NCBI GenBank assembly: GCA_018902385.1
Contig: JABSSW010000040.1
Location: 393,663 to 457,662 of the forward strand
Direction: 5' to 3'
Source: Physcia stellaris
Taxonomy: Eukaryota; Ascomycota; Lecanoromycetes; Caliciales; Physciaceae
DNA: 64,000 bases
The translations under genes were made by a program, and so were the position numbers. The notes under the pieces are model-generated. The model worked only from the letters and a program-made list of their open reading frames with translations. It was not told the DNA's origin and searched no databases. Below are positions 1 to 10,276 of this stretch, one piece after another; positions within the stretch are counted from its first letter, which is position 1; every line of letters starts with the position of its first letter.

Positions 1-1532
1 AAAGAGATCTGCGATTTCTATGATTTTGTCAAACCCAGGCGGTTCGAACAGATGGTACGGGAAGACATATTGGACAGACTTCAGGTGGCTGTGCGGCATG
101 AGATGCCAAACTGCGATGTACACTGCTTTGGGTCATTTGCTGCCGGCTTATACCTGCCAAACGCTGACATGGATGTGGTTGTTATATCACAGTCCTTTCG
201 CAACTACGGTGATAAGAGCGCATGCCAGAGCAATTCCAAAATGCGTGCGTTCGGTAGGTATATTGAGGGTACAGTAGCCGAAAAAGGGTCTGTTGAATGC
301 ATCACCGGTGCTAAAGTGCCCATCATCAAGTTCGTCGACCGCAGAACAGCCATCAGGGTTGACATGTCTTTTGAAAATGACACTGGTATCGTCGCGAACG
401 ACACCTTTTCATTCTGGAAACGACAATTTCCAGCAATGCCTATCCTCGTAACTGTTATCAAACAGTTTCTGATGATGAGAGGTATGAATGACGTCTCTAC
501 AGGGGGCCTTGGGGGTTTTTCTGTTACCTGCTTGGTAACAAGTTTGCTGCAGAATATGCCGCGTGTACAGATAGGGGAGGTTGTTCCGGAGCACCACCTT
601 GGAGAAATGCTAATTGAGTTCCTGGACTTCTACGGTAACCAGCTTGACATATCAAGGACGGGCATCATGATGAGTCCTCCCGGGTACTTTGACAAGGTAT
701 GCCGCCTTACATTTCCCGTCAACGTGACACTAATAATCTTTAGATCGCTTGGTCACGGAATAGAGAAGTCTATCAAGGCAACAGAGCAGATCGTCTAGCT
801 ATCATCGATCCCAACAAACCAGACAATGACATATCCGGTGGCTCTCGAATCGTGTCTCTTATTTTTGAACGCTTTTCCAGAGCACATGAAGAGATCATGA
901 TTGCTATGAAGGACTCACATCACTTTAGTCTTCTCGATTGGATGCTTGGTGGTGACTACGAGAATTTCGCTTGGCAACGCGACCATCTTCGAGATCTCTA
1001 TGAGAGAAGATGGGGTCGGATCGAGGCAGAGCCGCTGTAAGTCTCGCCCTACTGCAACCAATCGCGTCTCTGAGGGCCGCGAGCTAGGATTCAATTGCCA
1101 GCTGGACGCGAATACTTCTCAGACCATGCACAACATAATCAATTCACGGGCCTCGATGATCCATCGCATTTTGCTACAGCACCGATCGCAGGGCACAAAC
1201 AACCTACATTTCCAAATCAAACTCTCAGCGGCCGAGCAGACAGCTCAAAGTCGACACATTCTACATCTAAAAAACCTAGAAAAGGCCCTGGTCCTAACAC
1301 TGCTAAAGGTATAGCTCGAGCACAACGGTTAAGAGAGAAATATCCAACCATTCAGAATATCCCGGAATCTGTAGGTGCGAAAACGAACAAAACGTTGATC
1401 GCAAAGTACGATAAGCAGACTGGAAATCAAGTCAAGGGGAAGCCGTCGAAAATCTCGAAAGCCAGAAAACGTAAGATTAATAATGACAGACAAATCGGCA
1501 CATCCAAGAAAGACCCAATCACTATCGATTAG
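1..1532 (+). CDS. TRF4: TRF4/TRF5-type non-canonical poly(A) polymerase, 5'-truncated by the window
   Basis: Nuclear nucleotidyltransferase of the TRAMP complex, which adds short poly(A) tails to aberrant RNAs so that the exosome degrades them. The reading frame is open from base 1, so the N-terminus lies outside the window. Exons are 1-696, 744-1036 and 1088-1532; introns 697-743 and 1037-1087 both have GT-AG ends, giving 477 visible residues. The catalytic block FGSFAAG is at about residue 43, followed by the D-x-D pair (DMD) near 56-58 and a third Asp (VDMSF) near 121. Splicing intron 1 creates the Trf4 signature IDPNKPDNDISGGS, which strongly supports the model. The C-terminus is Lys/Arg-rich, as in Trf4/5 proteins. 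TRF4 versus TRF5 cannot be separated here; fungi of this group usually have one gene. Confidence 0.9.
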
Positions 1533-2823
1533 ACCACAGCAGCTAGAAGTACACCACCATTGGCGATCAAGCATGTCATAGATCTGGAATCGGCGAGACG
1601 TGGTATGAGAGATGAAGGTTATGGATGCCACGGGAAATTTTCTTCTTTGTTAGCATACCTTGTCAAGCATTCGGCTTACCATGAGCGATTAGGTACGGCG
1701 TTCTCAAGGTCGATACCCCCATTTGCATAGATATTGCTGAACTGTAGATGTTCACACGGCTGCCGAAGCACCCAAATACACTCTAAGAAACGGTGCCTTT
1801 CGAGTACTTGATGATACATCTTGTCCTCTGTGCTTCCTCTATGGTGCTGTTCGTACGATTCGATATATATTCAAAAATCTAGACGGTAAGAGCCGCTTCC
1901 TACTGACATCAACACGATTTCAGGGACTTGATCATCGCTGAGGGCTTAAGACACGAAAGATCGAAGGCTCGAAAGGCCCGAGAAATTAGTTCTATCTGGG
2001 GGCTGCCAAAGGCTCGGAGAGTCTCACGGCATTCAATGTCCAGGTTCATTGAATCCTCGCCTAATCGCGCATACTTTGTATTGACCTGATGGGACGTAAC
2101 TTCCCTATGCCACGGGTCTGCATCAGTGAGCGATATCCGACAACTTTTCTCACCGCAGGTACCTGCTTTAGGCAGGGGTGCAGAGAGGATCAACGTACAA
2201 AATATCAAGATATCACAACGAAATTACCCCCGAAAGCAGAAGCGAAAGCATTGCCAGCAAAGGATCATAGTGTTTCTATCGAGTATTGCTCATCTCCTCT
2301 CCGTGAAGCTTTTTGGGTGGCGCTGAAATAATTCTTTTCCTCCCGGCAGGCTATCCCTCGCGTCAATAGGCCGTGGCGGGGGCACATCGACAGCTGCCTT
2401 CGTACATCATACACCACAGCCTGCCGTCTCATTCCTTACCCCAGTTGAAATGAATCTCATTATACATGAACTCTATGCGATTTCACGCTTCGAAGCCGGT
2501 CTGAGACGATTAATTGAGATTGTTGGCAGGGGTAAAGTCGAGAGGAGATTAATCAAAATGACCGAAAGAGAAGCGAGACATGCAAAGATAAAGAGGCCTG
2601 AACGTCTACGGGATGGCGTAATAGGAACCCACGAATAGGTCATATGTTACTATGCAAGCGTGGAATCATCGATAATGCTCTTCCACGTTGGGGACTATTG
2701 TGCACTAGAGACCCCTAAGCTTCTCACCTAGTAATTGTGCTCTTCCATATGAGAATCGCGGCTCTGCCCCAGTTCGTATTGATACATTGCAAGTATTGCC
2801 TCTCCAAGCCATTCCCTTTGTTT
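1533..2823. other. Intergenic, no supported gene
   Basis: This 1.3 kb lies between the TRF4-like gene and the converging coiled-coil gene. It has normal gene-block base composition. Several 60-100 codon open frames exist on both strands (for example 2450-2638 +), but none resembles a known family or shows convincing splice structure. It probably holds the two 3' untranslated regions. Confidence 0.5.
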
Positions 2824-4863
2824 TCACTCATGACCCCTGCCGCTGCCCATCCTCTCAATATTCCTCATCATACCGCTCCTCCCAGCTGCGCTCCCACTTC
2901 TATCTCTGACGTCTCCGCCACTAGCCCTGGGATTCATACGTCCGATTCTGCTCTCCGCACCTAGAAAACCGGTTCCTGGCGCCTTTAAACCTGAAAGAGA
3001 TCTAGAGAATGTGCTCCTTGACGAATCAGTAGATCCATGAGCCAACACCGCACCCTCGGGTTCGCAAGACTCCAATGGAGGGGGTGGGCCTTGCATAGAG
3101 AGCTGCATCATTTCCTCTGTCGCGGCGACTAAGTTTGCCGTCTCTGTCCTCGCATTCTCGAGTTGATCTAGTAGTCGGCTGTTGTTATCTTTCACGCTCT
3201 TCATTTCGGCTTCGAGACCTGCAAGTCGGGCAGCTTGTTCCTCAATCCGTAGAGCATCAGCGGCTCGCACCTGTGAGTCAGTTTTGGCTTTGGCTTCGTT
3301 GGCTACAGACGGTATAGCAGAAGCGGGAACACGACCTGGTATGGTTGCGTCTCGATCAATACGCAGCTCTTCATTTTCACGGCTGAGCTCGTCAAGTCGA
3401 GATTCTAGGTCATGAATTTTCTTCTCCCAGCGCGCTTGGTACGACTTCTTGAGTGCCTTGACCTTGTCTTCATGTTTGTTCTTGTATAGTGTATGAAGTT
3501 CCTGCGCGACTCGTTCGACGGCCGCATCAACCGTTTTGTTGTGCGCGGCAGCATCTGACCCGTCCTTTGGCGGGACCGTAGAAGGCGTCCGCAATCCAAC
3601 AGCTCTGCTTTCTGCGTCTATGGCTCGCGCTTCGGCTTCCTCACGCTTTCGCTCGCTCTCCTCGAGACTTTGGCGAAGTTGCTCCTTCTCTTGTTCTTCT
3701 TTCATGATCTCCGCTTTCACGCTCCTCAAGACACCCTGCATTTCCTCCTCTCGCTTCTCCCAGTCCAATTTGCCGGCTTCTAAGCTTTCGCGCATGCCTT
3801 TCTCGTTGCGTAGTTCCTCCATTGCTTCTCCAACGCGTCGCTCGGCATCTCCGACTGCGTCCTTGAGACTGTTGATTTCCGCTTCCTTGCCGCTAACAGT
3901 AGCACGTAAAGAAGAAATCTGGGATAGTAATGTTGACTTTATTGACTCCACTTCGCGCGCTGTGATTGTAGGTATCGAACGGGGTGTTGGTACAGGCGGA
4001 AGGTCGAAGTCTAAAAGATTAGCAAGATGTCGAGATTCAGATGGTAAGCCTAGAGCTTTTCTACTCTTTGCGGGAGAAGGTGTGCGCTGGCCTTTCATAT
4101 ACTGAGCGAGATTTGGCTGTGTTTGTGACTTTTTAGGTGAGGGCCTATCAAATTTACTAGGTGTATCACGAGAACTTGACCCGAATGCGCTAAACTGCTC
4201 TGTGAAATCCACCAGTAGATTCGTGGTATCCCCATGACCAGATTTGGGCCGCCGCGGGGTCGGTGATGCAGAATTTTCGTCGTAGGATTGAGATTGTCTA
4301 TGGAGAGGGTTTGTAGGCGTTAGGCGGTGAGAGGTTTCCTCGTTGAAGGCCATGCGCGATGACTTGGCTGGACTTAGATGGCTGCTTTGGTCTGGAGAAA
4401 GCCCATTCCGAGCAAAAACGTTCATATCGACGTTAGGTACAGCTGAGAACGCGGTGAAGTGGGTGTCGTCCATTCCAGGGTATCCTGATGGCTCGTCCGT
4501 AACTGACATCGAGGTATCGTCACCTACGTCATGAACAACTGTCCCGCTAGAGCTACTCTCATTTGTCCGGGCTGCCTGCAGAAGGCCATCATTCTCCTTT
4601 AATGCGTCCTCGGTAAGTGGCATGAATTGAGCATCTTCCGGCAGCTTTTTGGTTGGCGACAATGGTTTGCTAGCTACCCTTCTCCTAGCAGGGGAGTACT
4701 CGACGATATCCACGAAGGGTGAGCTAGGAGGCTGATTTGGAATATTCTCGGCATCATATTGACTTGAAGATTTAGAGGTGGAAAAGGGAACGGTGGATTT
4801 TCTTCCAGTCGACGGTGTTGCGTTGGCATTAATAGTAGACAAGGGCGATAATGGCTGCGACAT
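2824..4863 (-). CDS. Coiled-coil protein, possible fungal TACC/Slk19-like spindle or kinetochore factor
   Basis: A single-exon protein of 679 residues. Residues 1-300 are Ser/Pro-rich and low complexity with many SP/TP sites (for example PLSPTKK, PTPRRPK), as in CDK-regulated cytoskeletal proteins. Long heptad-type coiled coil runs from about 300 to 420 and again from about 445 to 600. The stretch around 450-500 (RVAQELHTLYKNKHEDKVK) resembles the short conserved block I associate with fungal TACC/Slk19 proteins, but this is from memory and not certain. The tail after 600 is Ser/Gly/Arg-rich. There are no membrane segments. The start ATG at 4863 opens a plausible N-terminus (MSQPLSPLST). Other possible roles include any SPB, septum or polarity scaffold. 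Confidence 0.75.
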   Translation of the reverse strand: MSQPLSPLSTINANATPSTGRKSTVPFSTSKSSSQYDAENIPNQPPSSPFVDIVEYSPARRRVASKPLSPTKKLPEDAQFMPLTEDALKENDGLLQAARTNESSSSGTVVHDVGDDTSMSVTDEPSGYPGMDDTHFTAFSAVPNVDMNVFARNGLSPDQSSHLSPAKSSRMAFNEETSHRLTPTNPLHRQSQSYDENSASPTPRRPKSGHGDTTNLLVDFTEQFSAFGSSSRDTPSKFDRPSPKKSQTQPNLAQYMKGQRTPSPAKSRKALGLPSESRHLANLLDFDLPPVPTPRSIPTITAREVESIKSTLLSQISSLRATVSGKEAEINSLKDAVGDAERRVGEAMEELRNEKGMRESLEAGKLDWEKREEEMQGVLRSVKAEIMKEEQEKEQLRQSLEESERKREEAEARAIDAESRAVGLRTPSTVPPKDGSDAAAHNKTVDAAVERVAQELHTLYKNKHEDKVKALKKSYQARWEKKIHDLESRLDELSRENEELRIDRDATIPGRVPASAIPSVANEAKAKTDSQVRAADALRIEEQAARLAGLEAEMKSVKDNNSRLLDQLENARTETANLVAATEEMMQLSMQGPPPPLESCEPEGAVLAHGSTDSSRSTFSRSLSGLKAPGTGFLGAESRIGRMNPRASGGDVRDRSGSAAGRSGMMRNIERMGSGRGHE

Positions 4864-5113
4864 GTCGGAATCCTATTGAGGTCGTATGTCACACGGTTGC
4901 ATGTGGTCGATGTGGAAGGTTTAAGAGGCCGCACTGTGGTTCAGATCGTGAATGTAAACAAAGCTAGCAACATCGGTTTAGCCCGCGCGTCTAAATAAGC
5001 TTCAGACGCCAACACAGCACATTTACCTTATTTGCCTGCTACAGGTACAGTAGTACGAGTACTAGTATCTGGGCAAAGATTCAAGTTATCATTAATAGGA
5101 TAACAAGCTCACT

Positions 5114-5713
5114 CTACTTGTGGTTTGGTCCGTGTAGGTACGCGTTGTCACGTCTTCGTAATGCAAGGAATCTTACAGAGCGCGTTGCCTCCTTCAAACG
5201 TCGACGCTGATGGTTGGTCTTATTATCCACCTTCTTCTTCTTCTGTTTCTCAGGTTCGGGTTCGCTCTCGCTCTCGGGTTCCAAATCAACGTAGTCGCCG
5301 GGGCAGTACTCCAGACCTAGGCCCTCTTTCTGCAGATTCGTTATTCTTTCGAGGCGGATTTGGATTTCTGTAGGAATTTCCAGAATGAGTCTTTCCGTAG
5401 TCAGGTAAGTTGTGCGTTGCACGCCATTTGCGTATAGATGTGATTGTGGTGGATCACAAAGGACTTGGGCTCGGCTTCGATCCGGGAAATAACGTTGTGA
5501 GAAGAACTTACTTTTGAAAGGATCTAAACAAGCGCGAAAAAGCGGCCGCAAGGATAGTATGCTCAGCGAGCTTGAATGTGGGTGGGTTTCCCTCTCGCTC
5601 TTGGTGACTTGTTCGATGGTCCTTGAATACCAAACAAGTTCACGAGGTAAGTTCTCAAGTTCCGAAAGCGGGTACACGTCAGCTGCTCTGAGAAGGAGAG
5701 CTTGTTGGCCCAC
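5114..5713 (-). CDS. Hypothetical protein with unresolved 5' end
   Basis: I do not recognise this protein. About 200 residues are open, with no usable ATG in the open frame. The frame extends upstream through TWLELAKCR to an in-frame TAG at about 5740-5742, and five codons above that lies an in-frame ATG (MPLVE). Either the TAG is the end of an intron (it reads as a ..tag acceptor) and the true first exon lies further up, or an ATG-start gene has gained a nonsense codon. A possible 42-bp in-frame intron starts at a gtaagt near 5514. The C-terminal third is acidic (repeated E/P) then strongly Lys/Arg-rich. The N-terminal half (LLRAADVYPLSELENLPREL) looks like real protein rather than a chance frame. 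Confidence 0.5.
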   Translation of the reverse strand: MGQQALLLRAADVYPLSELENLPRELVWYSRTIEQVTKSERETHPHSSSLSILSLRPLFRACLDPFKSKFFSQRYFPDRSRAQVLCDPPQSHLYANGVQRTTYLTTERLILEIPTEIQIRLERITNLQKEGLGLEYCPGDYVDLEPESESEPEPEKQKKKKVDNKTNHQRRRLKEATRSVRFLALRRRDNAYLHGPNHK

Positions 5714-5983
5714 ACGGCACTTTGCTAGCTCGAGCCAAGTCTATTCAACCAGAGGCATGGTGGTTGAAAATAGAACCTCGAAGATGGGTTTGCGGCCAGT
5801 AGTCTTTTTGGGGTATTAAGGTTGTCATCCACACGCGCCTATCGATGTCCTGATCGTGGAATCAGGTTTGCGACTTGTTCCGCAGTCGGGCCAAGGGGCC
5901 ATGTGGTGTTTTGTATTCAGTCGGCCCGCGCAAAAACTGAGGGTATTCACAACGGCTTCCAGAACGCCACCATAGTCTGAGTT

Positions 5984-7006
5984 CTACTCATCCATCTGCC
6001 AAGCATAATCCAGCTCCTTAAGATTTCGCCTCTTGTTCTGCGCAGCAAAATACTCCTTTTCGAATCCATTTCCCCTATCGACCCCATCCCACCTGTGCCC
6101 CGGCCGTATCGCATACCGGTTCGGCATCGCCGCACCCTTGTAAAGTGGCTTGCCACTGATGCTCTTCTCCTGCTTCTTTGTCGCCAGAAATCCTGCGGCT
6201 GGATCATTCCACCGATCTCTCCCCTTCAGCTCCTCGTTCATCTCTACGTCATCCACATACCGCGCCACAGGCATATACTTCGCATCCTTGAGCTCCCCTT
6301 TTCGTCTTGCCGTCGCAGCACGCTGCACATCGCCCTTCTGCGCTTCAAGCTCAGCGGCTACTTTGGCTGCTTCTTCTTCGGCTTTCTTGCGAGCTTCTGC
6401 CCGTTTCATGGCAACATTAATGATACGCCCAGAAGCGTCGCGGTATATGGTTTCTTGGCTTTTACCGCCGTGAAGAGCATCGTCGGCCATAAACCGCGCG
6501 CGTTCCTCGGCTTGCTGTCTTCTTAATTGGAGGGTGACCTGTTCGGCGGTTTGGAGGCCTGCGTGGGCGCCAGATTGCATCTTGGCCCGTGACGGCTCAT
6601 CCTCGATAGTAGGAGCATCTTCATCGGCAGTAGAAAGTGCAAACTTTTCAGCTGCTGCGGAAGCGATTATTGCATCGGCAGCCGCTTGTTCGGATGAAGA
6701 AGGCGCAGGTGCGCCGATGGTTTGCCAGGTGGATTTTTTGGCTTTCCGAAATTCAGAGGTACGGCCAGTGACTATGTATATAGTCAGCTTCGGTCTTTGT
6801 TGGATCTCGAAACAGTTGAAGAACCGACCTGTGAGGGGGTTCTCTTCATCTGCGTTGATCAAAGTGTTCTGGCTCCATCCAACGGCATCATCGTCCGCAA
6901 TTACGAGACCAGAGGAGGTTTCTTTCCGCTTGCGCTTTTTGGACTTCTTGTCTGCTGTTGAGTCTGCTGTCAGATAGTTCTTAGCTAAGTAATCCGCCAA
7001 TGACAT
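5984..7006 (-). CDS. BUD13: Pre-mRNA-splicing factor BUD13/CWC26
   Basis: Subunit of the RES (retention and splicing) complex of the activated spliceosome. The protein begins MSLADYLAKNYL and ends with the family's hallmark C-terminal box (PNRYAIRPGHRWDGVDRGNG, then FEKEYF). The middle is a charged helical region rich in Ala, Glu, Lys and Arg. An in-frame 57-bp intron is likely at 6772-6828 (GT..AG with a GCTGAC branch-like site); removing it joins NPLT to VTGRTSEFRKAKK and restores the family's alignment, giving about 321 residues. A simple open-frame reading would wrongly keep 19 intron-encoded residues. Its neighbour ATL gene starts 227 bp away on the opposite strand. Confidence 0.95.
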   Translation of the reverse strand: MSLADYLAKNYLTADSTADKKSKKRKRKETSSGLVIADDDAVGWSQNTLINADEENPLTGRFFNCFEIQQRPKLTIYIVTGRTSEFRKAKKSTWQTIGAPAPSSSEQAAADAIIASAAAEKFALSTADEDAPTIEDEPSRAKMQSGAHAGLQTAEQVTLQLRRQQAEERARFMADDALHGGKSQETIYRDASGRIINVAMKRAEARKKAEEEAAKVAAELEAQKGDVQRAATARRKGELKDAKYMPVARYVDDVEMNEELKGRDRWNDPAAGFLATKKQEKSISGKPLYKGAAMPNRYAIRPGHRWDGVDRGNGFEKEYFAAQNKRRNLKELDYAWQMDE

Positions 7007-7184
7007 TGCTTCCTACGACGAATTGTTTGAAAGGTACGGAATACAAAGAGTCGCATGAGCCTAGGAAATCCGTGGACATAGCGGATTTACCGATACCTAG
7101 CTGTATGGTATTTTATCAACGCACTTACCTTATGCAGCCACCTTACGCGTACCTTAGGGTGCTGCACGCGTCGCACGAGTAGCT

Positions 7185-7223
7185 TGATCGAATCGTTTGC
7201 GAAGTGATCGAATCGTTTGCGAA
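7185..7223. repeat. Tandem duplication of a ~20-bp unit
   Basis: The unit tgatcgaatcgtttgcgaag (7185-7204) is followed immediately by a second copy, 7205-7223, identical over 19 bases. It sits between the BUD13 and ATL start codons and ends 9 bp before the ATL ATG, so it lies in the leader of the ATL transcript. Confidence 0.9.
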
Positions 7224-7232
7224 CTTTCCAGT

Positions 7233-7812
7233 ATGACTCGCTCCGATGAGGCTGAGTGGTGGTTCAATGCTGTCTACGAAGCCGTACAACAAGTTCCCTA
7301 TGGGAGGGTCACGAGTTATGGACATATAGCTCGCCTACTTGGAAGACGTGAGTCCTACTGACAAGAAGCCTGTATTGATAATTTGTTAAAAGACACTCGA
7401 AGCGGAATGTCCAAGGTACGTTGTTACGGAAAACTTAAAATGGAAGGCAAAAGCCTGATTACTGTATGTACATGTATAGACAGGTGGGAGTCGCCCTAAA
7501 GCATCTACCAACATTCTCATCCGATATTAATCCGCACTTTCATGATGGGAACGTGCCTTGGCAGAGAGTCATCAACGCGAAGGGGGTCATATCACCAAGG
7601 TCTGTAGGCCCAGTCTGGTGGAATGACTTCTACTAAGCTACAACAGAGGGCCAGGCGGTGCTGCGCGACAAGCGACCGCCCTCCGTCAAGAGGGAGTCAC
7701 TGTGGAGCTTGGAAGTTTGGGAGAGTTGAGCATCAGCTTTGGTGCCTACGGCTGGTTTCCAACTCGATTACCAAGTGAGGGAGCGGATGATGCCGAGTCA
7801 GATGAAGTTTGA
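7233..7812 (+). CDS. ATL1: Alkyltransferase-like protein (ATL), MGMT-fold DNA damage sensor
   Basis: ATL proteins bind O6-alkylguanine and flip the base but cannot dealkylate it; they pass the lesion to nucleotide excision repair. Four exons (7233-7347, 7393-7415, 7484-7599, 7647-7812) give 139 residues, close to the usual small size. Family marks are the N-terminal FNAVYEAVQQVPYGRVTSYG helix-turn-helix approach, VGVALKHLP, and NVPWQRVINAKG. In the last motif Trp replaces the acceptor Cys of true methyltransferases (PCHR), the defining ATL change. The C-terminal part (RQEGVTVE..) also fits. The 23-bp exon 2 is the weakest part of the model: it places Ser-Lys where an Arg finger is usual just before VG. 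Confidence 0.88.
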
Positions 7813-8550
7813 GAGATGGTGTAGATATATATGTACGTATGATGTAGGCTGTCTCGGCTGTGTCTACTAGGGTATCTCAGAGGACGCACGTGACCTACTC
7901 CAAGATCTTTCATTTTAGCCGAGGCGCAGTCATGGTCCCAAGTTGCAAGCAGCCGGTCCACGTTTCACTTCTACCTTGAACCTTGGTCACTCATCTCGAG
8001 GATGATGGACCTTATGATTCATGTGGCCATATGACTGCTGGAAATAGCAATCACTCACTGCTTCATCCCGAGACAGCTGGAGCTCCGACCATGATCCCAC
8101 GCGCCGACGGATGAGCAGGGCATGTGGCTGCTTCCTTATCGCCCCCCGCTTTCGTATGACTCTGTCTGATACCGCCAAAGAGCGCTTTAGGTTCATCTCG
8201 ATTGTCCCTGCCTTGCCCTTGCACTGACTCAAGCTTCTCACATCTCCCAGTCATCCGCCCTCGTTCCCTCTTCTCTTTGTTTCCATTGGGTGACTCAACC
8301 TCTTCCACCGACAAAGACATCCTTTTAAAGCTACCCATCTTCCCTCCTACCACGTGTACCTCGCATCATACTCCTTTTACATTGCACCATTTGGTGCTTA
8401 GATTTCTCATTCACCTTCTTGCACTCTCCCCGTTATCCTACCTCAAGTTAAGCCTCCAACACACTTTCGTCAGTACAAGCACGGCAACAACAGTTCCCCG
8501 AAGCCATCTCTTCCCATATCCTACCTCTTCGTTGCAGAAGACGAAACGTT
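7813..8550. promoter_or_regulatory. Promoter and long pyrimidine-rich leader of the 8551 gene
   Basis: There is no supported gene here. From about 8200 to 8550 the plus strand is strongly C/T-rich, a common layout of fungal promoters and 5' leaders just before a start codon. The first part (7813-8200) also includes the ATL 3' end. I see no clear TATA element. Confidence 0.45.
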
Positions 8551-9117
8551 ATGTCTGACTACAGCCTCAACGATGTAGCTAAGGATCAAAAGCTTGTCCA
8601 CGATCACAAACGTGTGCTGAACAGCAAGTACAAGTGGGCTCTGGGCGAGGCTGTCATCACCGCTGGTCACCCTAGCCGACGCCCCGTTGGGCCCAGAAGC
8701 TCTGGGTAAGTCCATCCTTTCCGCGGCTCATAGACGATTATCACTCACAGCTAGTCTCACAGTCAAGGCCGCGCTCTTAGTCGAGAGAAAGCATGGGTCC
8801 ATCAACACAGCACCACGCGTCTCCCTCGCAAGCATGGCGCAGATTTCGATGTCTCAGACTCGTCGGCGGAAGAAGATGTGCGTGAGGCTTCTGCTGCCCC
8901 CGAGCCGGATGCTGAGATCCTATACTCGTTCGACGCTCCTCGAGGTCCGGCTGAAGGCGGTCAAATTTTGAGCATGGCCCTCGCTAAGGCTGTTGAGAAA
9001 TTCGAGACCAAGGAGACCGAGAAACTGGTCAAGAACGAATACGAGGTTATTGGCAATGAGAAGGAAGACGGCCACGATGGGTACGCGGCGGACGAGGATG
9101 ATTTTCAGCTCATCTAG
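8551..9117 (+). CDS. Small hypothetical protein with acidic C-terminus
   Basis: Two exons (8551-8705 and 8763-9117, 57-bp intron with gtaagt donor and cacag acceptor) give 169 residues. The N-terminus (MSDYSLNDVAKDQKLVHDHK) is hydrophilic, with no signal peptide or membrane segment. The middle is basic (SREKAW, RLPRKHG), followed by an acidic segment (DFDVSDSSAEEDV) and a helical Glu/Lys tail ending DEDDFQLI. I know no function for it. Splicing preserves a sensible hydrophilic frame across the junction, which supports the model. It is the last gene before AT island 1. Confidence 0.7.
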
Positions 9118-9579
9118 ATGATGGAGCTGAGCGGAAGTGCTGAGCTATGATTATTCACACTCTCTTGGCCACGGTACATGATAGTCCCAAGCAAGGTCCA
9201 GGATAGGCTTTGGAGGAGTGGCGTTGCGACAGACCGGCCGAGCAGAGGATATGGAGTTTCGGCGGTTCTTTCTTCTTCCAGCACTTTCACTTTTCAACTA
9301 GCCGTACGGTGTCGCCTGAAGATCAAATGTCCTACAATTAGCATAATTACAAGCTAATGCCAACGACCCGGCGTGTTGGTTCATCTAACGAATCCTTGTT
9401 CTTATATGATGGTATTCGATTGTGATTTGTGATGTGTGGTGCGTGGTCTGGACTTCATGTCTTCTATCACGACACGAACCAGCAGGTCAGGTAAGACCTT
9501 GATGAACTAATACAGAGGATTTTTAGCAACATCATGTTAACACGGGTGGACTACTACTACTCGTACACCACTCGCACCA
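9118..9579. other. Intergenic, 3' flank up to the transposon
   Basis: Normal-GC DNA with no supported gene. It carries the 3' end of the small acidic-tailed gene and ends exactly at the 8-bp target duplication of the island 1 insertion. Confidence 0.5.
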
Positions 9580-9587
9580 TAAAGTAA
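9580..9587. repeat. Left 8-bp target-site duplication (taaagtaa)
   Basis: The octamer taaagtaa directly abuts the left TIR of island 1 and is repeated perfectly at 14087-14094 beside the right TIR. An 8-bp duplication is typical of hAT-superfamily cut-and-paste transposition, among others. Confidence 0.9.
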
Positions 9588-10268
9588 GGGAGCGTCTATC
9601 CGGACTTGAGATCGCTATTTGGACTTGTCAAGATTTTTATATTCGATATATCCGGTTTGCAGCACTCACTTTTCAACTCTCGATTTCATTTATTTATTCA
9701 TTTACTATTCATTTGCGTCGCGATTCAAATTTCTGCTATGATCGTTTCTTTTGATACGATCACGAAATTTTTTATTGTTAACGAGTATGAGTCGAAAACA
9801 ATTTTCAATGTTTTGCTTTTGTCGTCGTTGAAAAAAATATGATTCATGCAATACGATGAAAAATTTATTGATTTCACGACGATCACAATCAATTTAATGC
9901 GAATTATCATCGAACGCAAACGAAAAATCAACATCAATACAAATATCAACAAACGAACGAAAATTGATTAAAAAATGAAAAACATGCGAAAAATAAAAAA
10001 CAAACGAAAAAAAAATTTTTGCGATCGTGCAAATTTCATTTGATTGATCGAAATTCTGTTGTTAAATAAAAAATCGAATTTTTTTACATCAATATCAATG
10101 CAATTGATTTATTCACGTTAAATTCAATTCGATAACATGTACAATCGTGATATGATATTGAATCGTTCAAAATCGAACATTTGAAATCGTATGTTGCAAA
10201 TCGAATATATCGAATATAAAAAACTTGACAAATTCAAATAACGATTTCAAATTCGAATAGACGTTTTC
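9588..10268. mobile_element. TIR element copy 1 (uninterrupted, 681 bp)
   Basis: Left TIR at 9588 to about 9660 and a mutated right TIR at about 10190-10268. The internal part from 9735 matches 13544 onward in copy 2 with very high similarity, and the head before 9735 matches 10277-10428. This copy preserves the empty target (gctat at about 9733-9737) of the LTR element that interrupts copy 2. There is no coding capacity. Confidence 0.85.
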
Positions 10269-10276
10269 TATTATTA
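10269..10276. repeat. 8-bp spacer between tandem TIR elements (tattatta)
   Basis: Placing copy 1's right end at cgttttc and copy 2's left start at aaaagcg (mutated forms of cgcttcc and ggaagcg) leaves exactly 8 bp, the same length as the outer target duplications but a different sequence. Confidence 0.6.

Noticed and set aside
1909-2638. Several 60-100 codon frames on both strands
   Set aside because: No family resemblance, no splice-supported extension, and mutual overlap; probably chance frames in untranslated DNA.
3536-4105. Plus-strand Ser/Arg-rich frame
   Set aside because: Antisense shadow of the coiled-coil gene; Ser/Arg richness mirrors its Glu/Lys-rich codons.
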